NCBI GenBank assembly: GCA_001599755.1
Contig: BCHX01000005.1
Span: forward strand, 1,769,922 to 1,833,921
Length of the DNA stretch: 64,000 bases
DNA from: Gliomastix tumulicola
Lineage: Eukaryota > Ascomycota > Sordariomycetes > Hypocreales > Bionectriaceae
Direction of reading: 5' to 3'
The notes under the pieces are model-generated. The model was not told the origin of the DNA, did no database searches, and saw nothing but the letters and a program-made list of their open reading frames with translations. Positions 40,817-51,234 of this stretch are shown here, piece by piece. How positions within the stretch are numbered: the first letter of the stretch is position 1; each line of letters begins with the position of its first letter. A program made the translations under genes and the position numbers.

Positions 40817-43321
40817 TTACCTGAAGCGCGCACGGCAGCGGCCCATGACCTCGCCCTGGCACACGAGCTCAGCAGAGAACTCCGAGCCGTCGAGAGTCAG
40901 GTAAATGTCGAAGTAGACACGGTAGAAGGTGCCTTGTGGCGTGTCCATGCGCTCGAAGTCCTTTTCGAGGTTCTTGCGCGAAAGGTCGGAGGTGAGGGTA
41001 ACAACTTCCTTGATTCCTGTCGAAAGGGTTAGCAACCAGAAGGGTGAATGGAAGCAGAGAAGCATGATACGTACTGGGATCCTTGGTGTACTCAGGGCAG
41101 ACATCATCGTCACAGGCGTACAAAACATCCTCGTACATAAGAGTCGCCCCGGGGGCGACTTGGCGGAAGAACGAGACCTTGACGGGCTCGCCGTTCTTGA
41201 CCCTCTGGCCCTTCTGTACAAAGATTTGCCGCGTGAACTTGCATCGGTCCTTACCGTCAAGGGACGGTACTCGGTAGGCCTCCGGGTGGTAGCCTTCCTT
41301 AAAGGGCTGCAGGGTGGCCATGAGATAGTGTCGACGGGCCACACGGTGCGTGACGATACGCTCGGAGATGCCAGCGGTGACAGCACCCTTAACGATGGCG
41401 GCGACCGAATCCATGGGTCGCACTGCCCTCGCCTGGAACTGGGGGGGAACGTGAAGCTTGATCTGCTGGAACAGGTACTCCGAGGCACCGAATCCACCGA
41501 CCACCAGGATGTTCTGCAGCGTCCTGTTCTGGGCCTGGATAGCAATGATCTGGTTACGCACAAGCTCGAGAATGCGGTTCACGACAGGCTCGAAGCACTG
41601 CAGAATCTCCTCGTTCGTGAAGGTCATGTAACCCTCCTCGATGCCGGCCTCGGGGAACTCAGCCTCGATACCGACATCGACGGCCCATTTCTGACCGTTG
41701 TTGCGGAAGTCGGCCTTGATCCGGTTCTCGAAATCCATAATACACTTGGCGTAGACTCGGCCGGCCGTCTTGGAGCCATCGGGCAGCTTCATCTTGCGGA
41801 TCTTGGTCCGCAGGATGTTGCTGAAGTTTCTGTTGAGGGCAGTCGATCCGCAGGAGTCACCCGAACCAGCTGTGCACTCAGCGACAGTGAAGGGGTTCTC
41901 GTCCTCGACCTCGTATGCGATCAAATCGACGGTACCACCACCGCAATCAACGATGAGCAGGGCATCGTGGACCTTGAGGTTCAGCAGACCAGTCTTGGCG
42001 CAGAACATGGCCGCAGCCTCGGGCTCGGAAATTAGGGTGAGACGGTTGTCGTTCTCGTCTCGGAGGAAGCCAGCCTGGATAGCGGCGGCACGAGTCGCGG
42101 CCTTGCCAGCATCGTTCCAGATGGCGGGCACCGTCAGGTAGTAGCGGATGTTGCGCTCCTCTCGGTTGAACACCTCGCCCAGGGTCTTCTGCAGGGCAGC
42201 CCGCATCGCCTGGCGAAGCTTGAAGAGATAGTCGGCGGCAACATCAATCTCGGACTTGCCAGGGGGCAGAGGAGGGAGGTTGATGGGGTCGATGTATGTG
42301 TTTCCGCTGAGCATCAGCTGCAGCTTGAACCACTCGACCTTTTGCACGCCAGGCTTGGGGTATCCGGTCGGGGCAAGGGCATCGGCGATATCAGGGCCCC
42401 AACCCACCACCTTCTGATACTGGTCGTAGTAGAGAACCGTCGGGATCTGTGTGAAGCGCCCTTTTGTTAGCATCGGCAGAACCCGTCAGAGGGCGGCAAC
42501 CCGCCGCAATGACCCCGCAGGGACCACGCCGACAAGGAGAGCACGTACTTTCTGCTTCGCATACGACCCGGCACCCGGCCACTCGGTAATGATATCTTCC
42601 TTGGCCTCGTTGTTCGTCGCAAAGGCAAATGCTACACCTGAGAACGTCGTTCCCTACAGAAGAAAATTCGTGGTCAGCAAAGAATTTCGGCCCCAGATCT
42701 TCGTCGCAAGCGCTGACGCCCAAGGGGAAGGGGGGAAGGAACACTCACAAAATCGATACCGACGATGAGCTGAGCCTTACTCTTGCTCGCACCTTCGACC
42801 TCGGCAGCCGGGTTCCGCTGGAACTGTTGCGCGATCGGGCCACCGACGGGCGGGGGGTAGCCAGTCTGGCCTCCAAAGCCAGGAGGAGGGGGACCGCCCA
42901 TGGGAGGACCCTGGGGGTGGTTCATGCCGGGCGGGTAGCCCATAGGGGCGCCGGTGTTGATCGGGGGAGGGCCGCCAGCCATCTGGGTGGGCGGTGTCCG
43001 GTTCAAGCCCTGCGCGAGGGGACTGTTGCGGCCGAGGGGCGCGGGGGGGCCTTGCTGGTAGTTGCCCGAGTAGCTGGGGGGACGGTGACCCGGGCCCTGG
43101 TGGTTCATGGGAAGGCTGGAGGTCGAGGAGGAGGCACCGAGGACTGGTGTCTGGCCGACCACGGGCAGCTGAGACTGAGGCGGCGGCGGCCCTTGGCTGG
43201 GGGTGGGCGATGGATTAGGCGGTTGCTGGAGCTGAACTTGGTCGGTAGGCTGCTGGTTGGCGAGATTGGATCTGCGTTTACCAAAGCCAAGGCCTTTGAA
43301 GCGAGAGTTGATAGAGCTCAT
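40817..43321 (-). CDS. HSPA12-like Hsp70 family ATPase with Pro/Gln-rich N-terminus
   Basis: Four exons: 43321-42749, 42653-42549, 42446-41075 and 41016-40817 (749 residues). All introns are GT-AG. The first 180 residues are rich in Pro, Gln, Gly and Asn and look disordered. The actin/Hsp70-type ATPase fold then starts with GIDFGTTFSGVAFAF (phosphate 1), built across intron 1, followed by the phosphate-2 loop LIVDCGGGTVDLIAY and the adenosine motif LVVGGFGASEYLFQQI. There is no classical Hsp70 substrate-binding domain or EEVD end; the C-terminal 120 residues are beta-rich in appearance. This is the pattern of fungal HSPA12-like proteins, whose clients are poorly known. No signal peptide; cytosolic or nuclear. 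Codon use is strongly biased to C-ending codons, consistent with good expression. Confidence 0.92.
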
Positions 43322-46300
43322 AGGGGGGGAGGAGGAGGGAGGAGGGAGGGGAGGGGGAGGATGCGTGGTGTTAAAGGAAGAGGCAGCGGCGGCTCTTGGG
43401 TCAGGCCAGGAGGGTCAGATGGGGGAAAAGGTGAGAAAGGTTAGGTTTGGGTGCGCCGCAAGCCAGAGCCGGGATGCCAATGCAATGCAATTACGCGCGA
43501 TGCCAGGGAGGGCGAGCGGGGGTCTTTTTTTCAGGTCTGTCCTTGGGTTCCTTGCCCGTGGTTGTTCTGGAGCGTGGCGGGGACTGGCACCGGTACTGCG
43601 AGCGCAGGTCAGAAATTAGCACCAAAGAACTATGCGAAGCTGTCCAGTCGGGGCAGTCCTAGACCTCCTGCTAGCAGAGGAGCCAAGCGAGCAGCCGGTC
43701 GGGTTTGTTCTTTGGTAGTAGGTTGCGTAGAGGAAGCTGGCGGGGCGGGCGCAGGACTCCCTGGGGACGGTCAGGTCGCACGGGCAAGCGGGAGGTATCA
43801 TGTGTTTCGAGGAGAAAGCCAAATCAGGGCCGGGGAATAATAGTCACATAGCAGAAGCGATGGCGAGATCGAGGGTGCGTGCGAGGAACAATACGGTAAC
43901 AATGCATTGGATGCTGGGGATGGATCATGGATGATGAGGGGCTTGATTTGGAGCTGAAGGCGATGGAGAGGGTCTTTGGTGGGCTGGGCTGCTGATTTTC
44001 GTAGGCTGAGGCTTAGGCTAGTAGGAATAGAAGTAGTACCTCCCCAGGGCTGTGACTTGCTGCGCTGGGCTGGGCTGAGGACGCTCCTTCGGACGGCCAA
44101 GCTGCAGGCTTGACAGACACCCCTACGACGGACAAAAGAAGCTTTTTGGCATTCGAAGCTACGCCTCTTTTTTTTCTTTTCAACCTTGCGCTTCTGTTTC
44201 TTCAGGGCTGGCGATCACCAGAGGACGAATCTGCGATGCCACGAGGTCAGCAGCGCACGGGCAGGTACCTAAGCTCCCTCGAGTTCAGGCTGCGAAACCA
44301 AGACAGGCGCTAGAGCCGTTGGGCTCCTGTGGGCTGGAGGCTGTACCTCCAGGTCCCGTCCCCATGTACGTAATGTTTGGCGAGTGCAACCTTCGCTCGC
44401 TGTTTGCGGAGAAATACGGCGGGATGGATCGCTAACCACCCACGGTGATGGGTGCTTGCTGTTCATTTCCATTCATGTCGTTTCTTTCTTTAGGCTTCTG
44501 GCGAGGCACACGACGTGGTGGACGAGGGATGTGGCGGCTGAACTCGAGCGGGTTCCATCCAGTTCTATTCTAAGGACGCCACTGGGTTAGTAGTGACTCG
44601 CTGCCAGTGTTTCATAGGTAAGGCTGAGCCCTGATGTCAATCACATCCAGGTCGCTCGACAGGTCCCAATACGAGCAATCGTGACATTTGAGGGACAAGA
44701 TAAGGAACACGACAAGCTGCCGTCCATTTGCGACAATGCGGGCTGGTCACACAGGCGAAACCAGGCGCTGCCGCCCACGAACCGAGAGCACAATCGAGAC
44801 CACCCCCCCAATCACATGTCTCACTGTTTCCGCATTGCCAGGCCCCATTCTCTCGCTGCCTTCTCAGCCGTAGACCGCTGGTGGAGGTGGCCGATGTCCT
44901 GTCCTCCCAGCACCCTTATCTCTGAGGGATGCTCTCACTGGCCCTATCCTGAACCGTGAGCATTTCAACAAAGAACCAGGACCTGTTGCATGCTGGATCC
45001 GCTACCCGTAGAAAAGGTAGGGCTCGACTCGGATCATGGAATCAGGACGTAGGACTTTTTCGCGAGTGGGGTGAAGGACTTGACACTCAGCCCAAGCACA
45101 CGTAAGCGACAGCTACTGGCATTGAAGGGAGGCGGTAAAGGATTTTACTGCTGGCGAATCAGCCAGAAACCCTCACACACATGCTGATGTTTCCGACGTC
45201 TCGGCAAAGCGCGAACATGACTGGCTGGCCGACCAGTGCGTCGAGCGCAGCGTCCCGACCTCACAAGACATCCCCAGACAGCCCTACGCCCAAGACGAAC
45301 CTACCCTGTAATGGGCGAGTCGTGAACATGGGGAACAGGAATGCATCGACTCTGATTGGGTGCCAAGGCTCTGCCCTTTGGAGCGCCACGGACCGATTGA
45401 ACGGCCCTCGTATCGGATTAAGAATTGGTCAATGGGCGTCATGGGACAGGCGCTGGCCTGTTCGTTGTGCGAGGTGAGGGACTCTCCGATCGCTGCTTGC
45501 CCCCTGCTTCGCCGAGCGTGAGTTTCACCGAGAGAAGATGACGCCTTGAGCTCGCGGGAAGGGAGACATGATGCGAGTAGAGCTGGTCCTCTGCGGCGCT
45601 TCCCGGATCAATGAGATGAGAGTGCATCCCACCGCAAATGGCGACGGCGCAAGCCATTGGCGGTTGGCAGACGTTATCAGACAGACATCGTGGGCCGTTG
45701 CACTGCGACCGCTGCAATTGCATGTCCGGTGGGGTAGGCGCTGCAAAAACTCCCCGCCTTCCGTTCGTGATTAACCAGCGACACGCGGGCTCGTTGATTC
45801 TTCACCGAGTCTCCCAGCCCCCGCCTGGTCGTCTTCCAGGTTCCCTATTTCCCGGCCTGCTAGCATTGGCCCCTAGTATTTGCATCCAGTATCATCGGTA
45901 TCCAGATCTCGACTTCGCATCGCCCATCGCAGGCTCCCTTTCCGTGTCCGTATTGATCCTCGTTGCGTCATTGAATCGAACCGCCGCCCGTCGATGCTCG
46001 AGCAAACCCACTTAGGCGCTGCAGACGGCCCGTTTATCAATTGAAATTGACAAGACGACAGGGTTTTCCAGGTGCCAGAGCCCGCCGTCCTGAGCCTCGA
46101 TTTTGTCGGTCCGCCTGCCTGATCGTCAGCATTACACACCACACCGTACATGCGCAAGCGAGTTATAGTAATAATATCTGTCCCGCGCTAAGGAGCAAAT
46201 CGACGGCAGCCAGGTACCGCTGTCGCCCATCGCCCGCTTTCGGTTCGAAGCCGTCCCATACCTCCCGAAGCGCGACGTCCCTCCGGAGACGTCGAAACCG

Positions 46301-47038
46301 TCGGCACGGTGCATCTCTGGGGAGGCGACGAGTTGGGGAGGGACGCTCCGGACGTCGCCCCGGTGAAGAAGAGAACGACGAGTCTGGGTGGCTATAGCAA
46401 TAGCTTCCTGTCCGTGCTGCTGCTGATACTGACCGGAACTGTGAGTGCCGCACCCGCCAGCACAATTTCCTTCAAATGCCTGCTATACCCCCTCCCTCCC
46501 TCCCTCCCTCCCTCCCTCCCTCAACCCTTAGCAACAACCTTCTTCTGCCCTCCCAAGTCGTTGAAGAAAAGCTTGAACCACACCCCCACCCAGGTTATAT
46601 AGCCATATAGCTCAAGTATTCTGTCGACCACTGCTCCTCCCCTCTGAGACTCGACGGTTTCCGCTCTCCTTGGCGCTCGGCGAATCTCCCCCGCAGTGGC
46701 GCTAGAACGGGGAAAGCCAGAGCCTAGGCCTGCCTACCTGATACTAGCCTGGCTGCTGTCCAAGATCCCTGCGTCACAGTTCCAGAGCTCTCGTGCGAGA
46801 AAGCAAGCCACTGACACCAAAACGACATAATATCGTTCGTTATAACCTACAGGTCTTCCAATTTCTCCTCCAAGACGCGAAGCTTCAATTCTCTCAACCT
46901 CGATTCCACCTACCGATCTTCCCTCCTCTGACCTACCGTCCTCCTACATCCCCGCCCCTCTCGGACGATCGAACCGACTTCTGCGCGAATCCATCACCGT
47001 TTCCGCGGCATCCGCCTACCTCTCGACCCTTCCACAAT
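43322..47038. other. Large divergent gap, no gene supported
   Basis: About 3.7 kb between the Hsp70-like gene and the glucokinase gene, so both promoters are here. Purine-rich GGGA sequence lies at 43321-43370. A CCCT/CCTC run occupies 46490-46522. Open frames (for example 46041-46397 and 45181-45477) have no recognisable motifs. The last 250 bases before 47039 are C/T-rich, as in leaders of highly expressed fungal genes. Confidence 0.55.
46490..46522. repeat. CCCT tetranucleotide microsatellite
   Basis: About eight CCCT units, about 520 bp upstream of the glucokinase start codon. Confidence 0.9.
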
Positions 47039-48897
47039 ATGGCGCTTGCCAGCGACGTCAATGACATCGTCTCCAAGTTCGACTTCTCGGACCAGGACAT
47101 CAACAGCCATGTTACCGAGTTCCTGAAGCAGATGAGTGCGTCCCCGCGCCGCTCCAATTCCTCTCCCGCTGTCGCATTGCACTGGGTCACGTTTGCTCAC
47201 ATGTCGCTATTGCAGAGGAGGGTCTGGAGCAGGATGGCACCAGCGTGAGCCAGATCCCAACGTACGTCACCGGCGTTCCCAACGGAACCGAAAAGGTAGG
47301 CTGTTGCTCCAAGCCCGAGGGGTCGCGCCCTGGTACCTCGAACAAGCCCTCGCTAACAAAAAGCAACCTCTACTTTGCAGGGAGTGTATCTTGCCGTCGA
47401 CCTGGGAGGGACCAACTTTCGCGTCTGCTCCGTAACCCTGAAGGGCGACACCACATTCGACTTGACATTCGACAAGGTTGCGATTCCCAAGGAGCTTATG
47501 GTCGCCAAAACCTCCACCGAGCTATTTTCCTTCCTCGCCAAGCAGATCGAGATCTTCCTCAAGAAACACCATGGTGACCACTATCAGGGGCACTTTGAGC
47601 AGCGCGGGGTCCCGCCGCTAGGCTTCAAGGATGAGGAGATCTTCCACCTCGGATTCACCTTCAGCTTCCCGGTCCAGCAGCTCGCCATCAACAAGGGCAA
47701 CCTCATGCGATGGACCAAAGGCTTCGACATCCACGACACCGTTGGCAAGGATGTGTGCGCGTTGCTCCAGGATGAGATTGACAAGTTGCATCTCCCAGTC
47801 AAGGTCGCCGCTCTCGTCAACGACACCGTCGGTACGCTGATGGCACGATCCTATACCTCGACCGGCAAGCATCGATCCGTGCTTGGTGCCATCTTTGGCA
47901 CGGGCACCAACGGCGCCTACATCGAGAAGACCGCCAACATCAAGAAGAAGATCGAGGGCCAGTACGACGACAGCACGGGCGAGATGGTTATCAATACCGA
48001 ATGGGGTTCGTTCGATAACCAGCTGAACGTTCTCCCCTCAACACCTTGGGACACTCTTCTCGATCAGGAGAGCGTGAACCCCGGATTCCAGATGTTTGAG
48101 AAGCGCGTGTCCGGCATGTTCCTTGGCGAGATTACCCGGCTGGCTGTCGCGGAACTAGCCAACAACAAGAACGTCAGCCTGTTTAAGACTGCCGTTGGCG
48201 CCAGCACTGGCGTCAGCCCCGAGTCCGACATCTTCAAGCAGTGGGGGCTTGACAGCGCGGTGTTGTCTGTGGCTGCCGAGGACACCACGCCCGACCTCTC
48301 GAAGCTGCGAGATTCCTTGGTGGACTTGGTTTCGCCCTACAGCCCGTCTGTGGAGGATGCGCAGGCTTTCAAAGCCATTGCTGATGCTGTGGGTCGCCGT
48401 GCCGCAAGACTCTCTGCCGTGGCCATTGGAGCCATCGCTATCCAGTCTGGCAAGGTCGATGATCCCAAGGAGCAGGTCATCGACATTGGTGTGGACGGCA
48501 GCCTCGTCGAGCACTACCCCCACTTCCGAGACATGATCTACGAGGCTCTGCGCTCGATCGACGGGGTTGGCATCAAGGGCGCCAGCAAGATCCGCATCGG
48601 TGTGGCCAAGGATGGCAGCGGCGTCGGCGCGGCGCTGATTGCTCTTGTGGCTGAGAGGATGGAGAAGGCCAACAAGGCCAACCTGGAGAAGAGTGTCAAG
48701 CGGGAGCTTGCTGCTATTCCCAGCTCAGGTATGGACGCTCCTAAAATACTGCAAGAACTGTTGTTTGTCCTCCGGAATTATTGCTAACATATGTGTCTCC
48801 AGACTTCTCTGTCACGAATACTGCCTTGGTTGCTGGGGGTGTAGTTGGAGTTGCGGCGATTGCTGCTCTGTGGTGGGCGAGACACCAGCGCTCATAA
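47039..48897 (+). CDS. glkA: Glucokinase (hexokinase family) with hydrophobic C-terminal tail
   Basis: Four exons: 47039-47135, 47216-47295, 47381-48728 and 48803-48897 (539 residues). Hexokinase signatures in order: ATP phosphate-1 loop Asp66-Leu-Gly-Gly-Thr-Asn, sugar-binding LGFTFSFPVQQ...RWTKGFDI, catalytic Asp207 in VNDTVGTL, then GAIFGTGTNGAY and the phosphate-2/adenosine region VAKDGSGVGAAL. It phosphorylates glucose to glucose 6-phosphate in the first step of glycolysis. The sugar-binding block resembles fungal glucokinase (glkA/GLK1) rather than hxkA hexokinase. The last exon adds an apolar stretch (ALVAGGVVGVAAIAALWW) and a short basic end, a possible tail anchor not expected for a cytosolic glucokinase. 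If intron 3 were kept, translation would instead end after about 20 other residues. Confidence 0.94.
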
Positions 48898-49209
48898 TGC
48901 TCCCACCCATGTCTTCTGGTATATGGTTCCTCTCACGACTTGGTTAAAATTGCAGGATCATGTGGTATACTGCGCCTTTCTTTGTTTCTGACGAGTCGCC
49001 GGCATTTGGATCAGGCCGATCAATCCCTGGCATACGATGTACATAATTCCACGGGCCTGAATAGCATAAACTCTCTCATGACGTTTCGTGTTTGACATTG
49101 TTGATTATTGGTGCTATATTTTGCATGCTGGGCATGCTGGGCCGTGCCCATCTCTATGTCTACTATACAATTCGCCTTTTTCACCTTGTACTCCGATATA
49201 TCACAAGAC
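48898..49209. other. Convergent intergenic region
   Basis: About 310 bp between the glucokinase and Naa50-like stops, T-rich in parts, with no gene seen. Confidence 0.6.
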
Positions 49210-50307
49210 TTAATTGCCAAACGCTGCTGCTGGGTAAGATCTATCGCGCTTCTTGCGGGCCGTCGAGCTGCTCCGCGAGCTCGCAGTCGACGTCGGCTCG
49301 CTGACGGCTCCCTTTCGGGGAGGTGCTAGCAGGCCGGACGACATTTCTGCTGGGAGGTCGTTCCACTCCATGTCGGCCCGTCTGTTCTGGAAGGACTGTC
49401 CGCTGGGGAGAGATGGTCGGGGGGGTTCCGAACCCATGGGAGGAAGGTTCACCGCGGCGGCCGTGACGCTGGGCTCGATCGACCGGGACGCACGGGCATC
49501 GGCCTCGGGGATGGAAGGAGACGTGGTGTCGTCGGCGTTCGAAACCTGCCGCTCGACGAGCCACGCCGAGTCGGGCCTCAGCTTCAGATAATACCCCTTG
49601 ATCGGCTGCCCCAACCGTCTGAACCCACGTGCCTCATACCACGCCAGCCCCTCCTCGTTCTCCGTCCACACGTGCGCCGTCACCGTCTTCACGTCCCCGC
49701 CGCCCACGTCCGCCACCGCCGCGGCGATGATGCTGTCCACCGCCGCGTTGGCGAGCCCCAGCGAGCGGTAGGGGGACAGCAGGCACAGCGACCGGATGTA
49801 CAGCGTCTGGTCGGGGGAGCCCGCGCGCCGGGGCTCCAGGCGGCAGACGACGGCGCCGACGACCTTCTCGTCCTCGGCCTCGCCGGCGTGCCTCCACGTG
49901 ATGACGCGCGAGTAGCGTCCCGCGCCGTCGGACTGGGATTCCGTGAGGTGCTTGTAGAATTCCTCGGGGTAGGCGACGGGGAGGAGGAGGGCGTTGATGC
50001 GGCGGAGCGGGTTGATGTCGGGCGTTGTGACGGAGCGGATTGCGGACTCGGGGGGCAAGTTTGACGGGAGAGACGGGGTCGATGCTGGGGTTGTCGTTGT
50101 TATCGTTGTCGTCGTCGTTGTCGTCGGTGGTGTTGGGGATGCTGCTGGCGGTGGTGGTGCGACTGCTGGAGGAGGGACACTGTTGGAGTCTTTCGAAGAT
50201 GAGGATGACGGCGGCGGCGGCGGCGCGTATTTGGGTGTCTTTGCCGAGAAGAAGGATCGGATCGAGCTCTGGACAACGGGCGGCTTTCCAGCCGTGGGGA
50301 GGGACAT
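49210..50307 (-). CDS. NAA50: Naa50-type N-alpha-acetyltransferase with long extensions
   Basis: Single exon, 365 residues; animal Naa50 is about 170. The GNAT domain (about residues 88-255) follows human Naa50 closely in pattern: LLPVAYPEEFY at the substrate entrance, VGAVVCRLE, LYIRSLCLLSPYRSLGLA with Tyr170 and the acetyl-CoA loop Arg181-x-x-Gly184-x-Ala186, His212 in the AHVWTENEEG strand, and GYYLKL. Naa50 acetylates Met-starting N-termini and is linked to the ribosome and to cohesion in animals. The N-terminal 88 residues are Pro/Ser/Thr-rich. They begin with Q13-S-S-I16-R-S-F19-F20, a match to the PCNA-binding PIP box. The C-terminal 110 residues are disordered and end in basic residues. 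Extended Naa50 proteins are known in filamentous fungi. Start at 50307 chosen for the first Met next to this motif. Confidence 0.88.
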   Translation of the reverse strand: MSLPTAGKPPVVQSSIRSFFSAKTPKYAPPPPPSSSSSKDSNSVPPPAVAPPPPAASPTPPTTTTTTTITTTTPASTPSLPSNLPPESAIRSVTTPDINPLRRINALLLPVAYPEEFYKHLTESQSDGAGRYSRVITWRHAGEAEDEKVVGAVVCRLEPRRAGSPDQTLYIRSLCLLSPYRSLGLANAAVDSIIAAAVADVGGGDVKTVTAHVWTENEEGLAWYEARGFRRLGQPIKGYYLKLRPDSAWLVERQVSNADDTTSPSIPEADARASRSIEPSVTAAAVNLPPMGSEPPRPSLPSGQSFQNRRADMEWNDLPAEMSSGLLAPPRKGAVSEPTSTASSRSSSTARKKRDRSYPAAAFGN

Positions 50308-50634
50308 GATGCTTGACGACACCTCGATCACGAGGAAATCTGTTGGGGGGGTCGTATGTGTAAGTGATTCAAGCACAGCTGAGGAGGATCATCTGCAGGC
50401 CCCGGTGCGTAGTCTCGCGGATGAAAAGGGGAAACGAAGACGAGACGAGAGGTGAAGTAAGAAGGGGGCTGAGGAGAAGTTTTCCGGATCTGAGACGGGC
50501 TTGTGGTTACGAGGCAAGGTGGATGGGATGGGATAGAGACAGGAGGTTCTGGAATAGGAGCGATTCAGGGAGCGGGATGATCCTATTTGGGCAATCGGAG
50601 AGCCGCTAAGTCGCATGCGACCGCTAAAATTCAG
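50308..50634. promoter_or_regulatory. Upstream region of the Naa50-type gene
   Basis: About 330 bp between the acetyltransferase start codon and the transposon insertion site. The element therefore sits only about 340 bp upstream of this gene and could affect its promoter. No motif identified. Confidence 0.45.
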
Positions 50635-50643
50635 GTACTTCCG
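50635..50643 (+). repeat. Target site duplication, left copy
   Basis: GTACTTCCG, identical to the copy at 53850-53858, directly abutting the left terminal inverted repeat. Confidence 0.9.
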
Positions 50644-50783
50644 GAACGCTGTCGAAATAACACCCCCAACCTGTCAGAATAACACCCCTAACTCCACTTA
50701 GGTAGCTTATCTGCCCTACTAATTAATATAAGACTTTAAGCTATATCTAGATATAGTAGGGGACCTTGTAGATACACTACTAG
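50644..50783 (+). repeat. Left terminal inverted repeat (140 bp)
   Basis: Begins GAACGCTGTCGAAATAACAC. It contains an internal near-repeat of AATAACACCCC at repeat positions 13-23 and 36-46. Confidence 0.88.
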
Positions 50784-51186
50784 GTTATTTCTATTATCTA
50801 GGACTACTATAGAGACCACTAGAGCTGCTAGTATATGGTGCTACTATCCGCCACTATAGGCGCCCCTATCTACACCACTATATACTATTCTATCTAGTGC
50901 TGTGAGGGCTCCTAGGGCTAGAATTAATTATATAGGGTATAGTAAGGTGCTAGAGGCCCTATAAAGTGTATATTAGTACCCCTAAAGAGCCCTACTAGCC
51001 CCTAGCTTTACTATACCTAAGAGCTTCTAGGCACCTATACTAAGGGAGGCATTTACTATAATAGTAGAAAGGGGGTTAGTACTAGTACTAGTAGCTATAT
51101 AATTAATACTTAGGGCTATAAAGGCTATAGCTATAGTAGCTATAACTATTAGAAGTATTATTAGAAGTATTATTAATACTACTATA

Positions 51187-51234
51187 GAGGTAGCTATAGA
51201 GGTAGCTATAGAGGTAGCTATAGGGGTAGCTATA
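51187..51234 (+). repeat. 12-bp tandem repeat inside the transposon
   Basis: Three perfect GAGGTAGCTATA units followed by one with a single change (GGGG...). Could be the remains of a repetitive coding or regulatory stretch. Confidence 0.85.

Noticed and set aside
40929..42035. 368-codon frame antisense to the Hsp70-like gene
   Set aside because: A shadow of codon bias; the opposite strand carries the full ATPase motifs.
46041..46602. Frames before the glucokinase gene, one with a hydrophobic stretch
   Set aside because: Arg/Ser-rich, interrupted by a CCCT repeat, and no coherent gene model.
49538..49548. GTTCGAAAC resembling a tRNA B box
   Set aside because: It lies inside the Naa50-type coding sequence, with no A box or cloverleaf around it.
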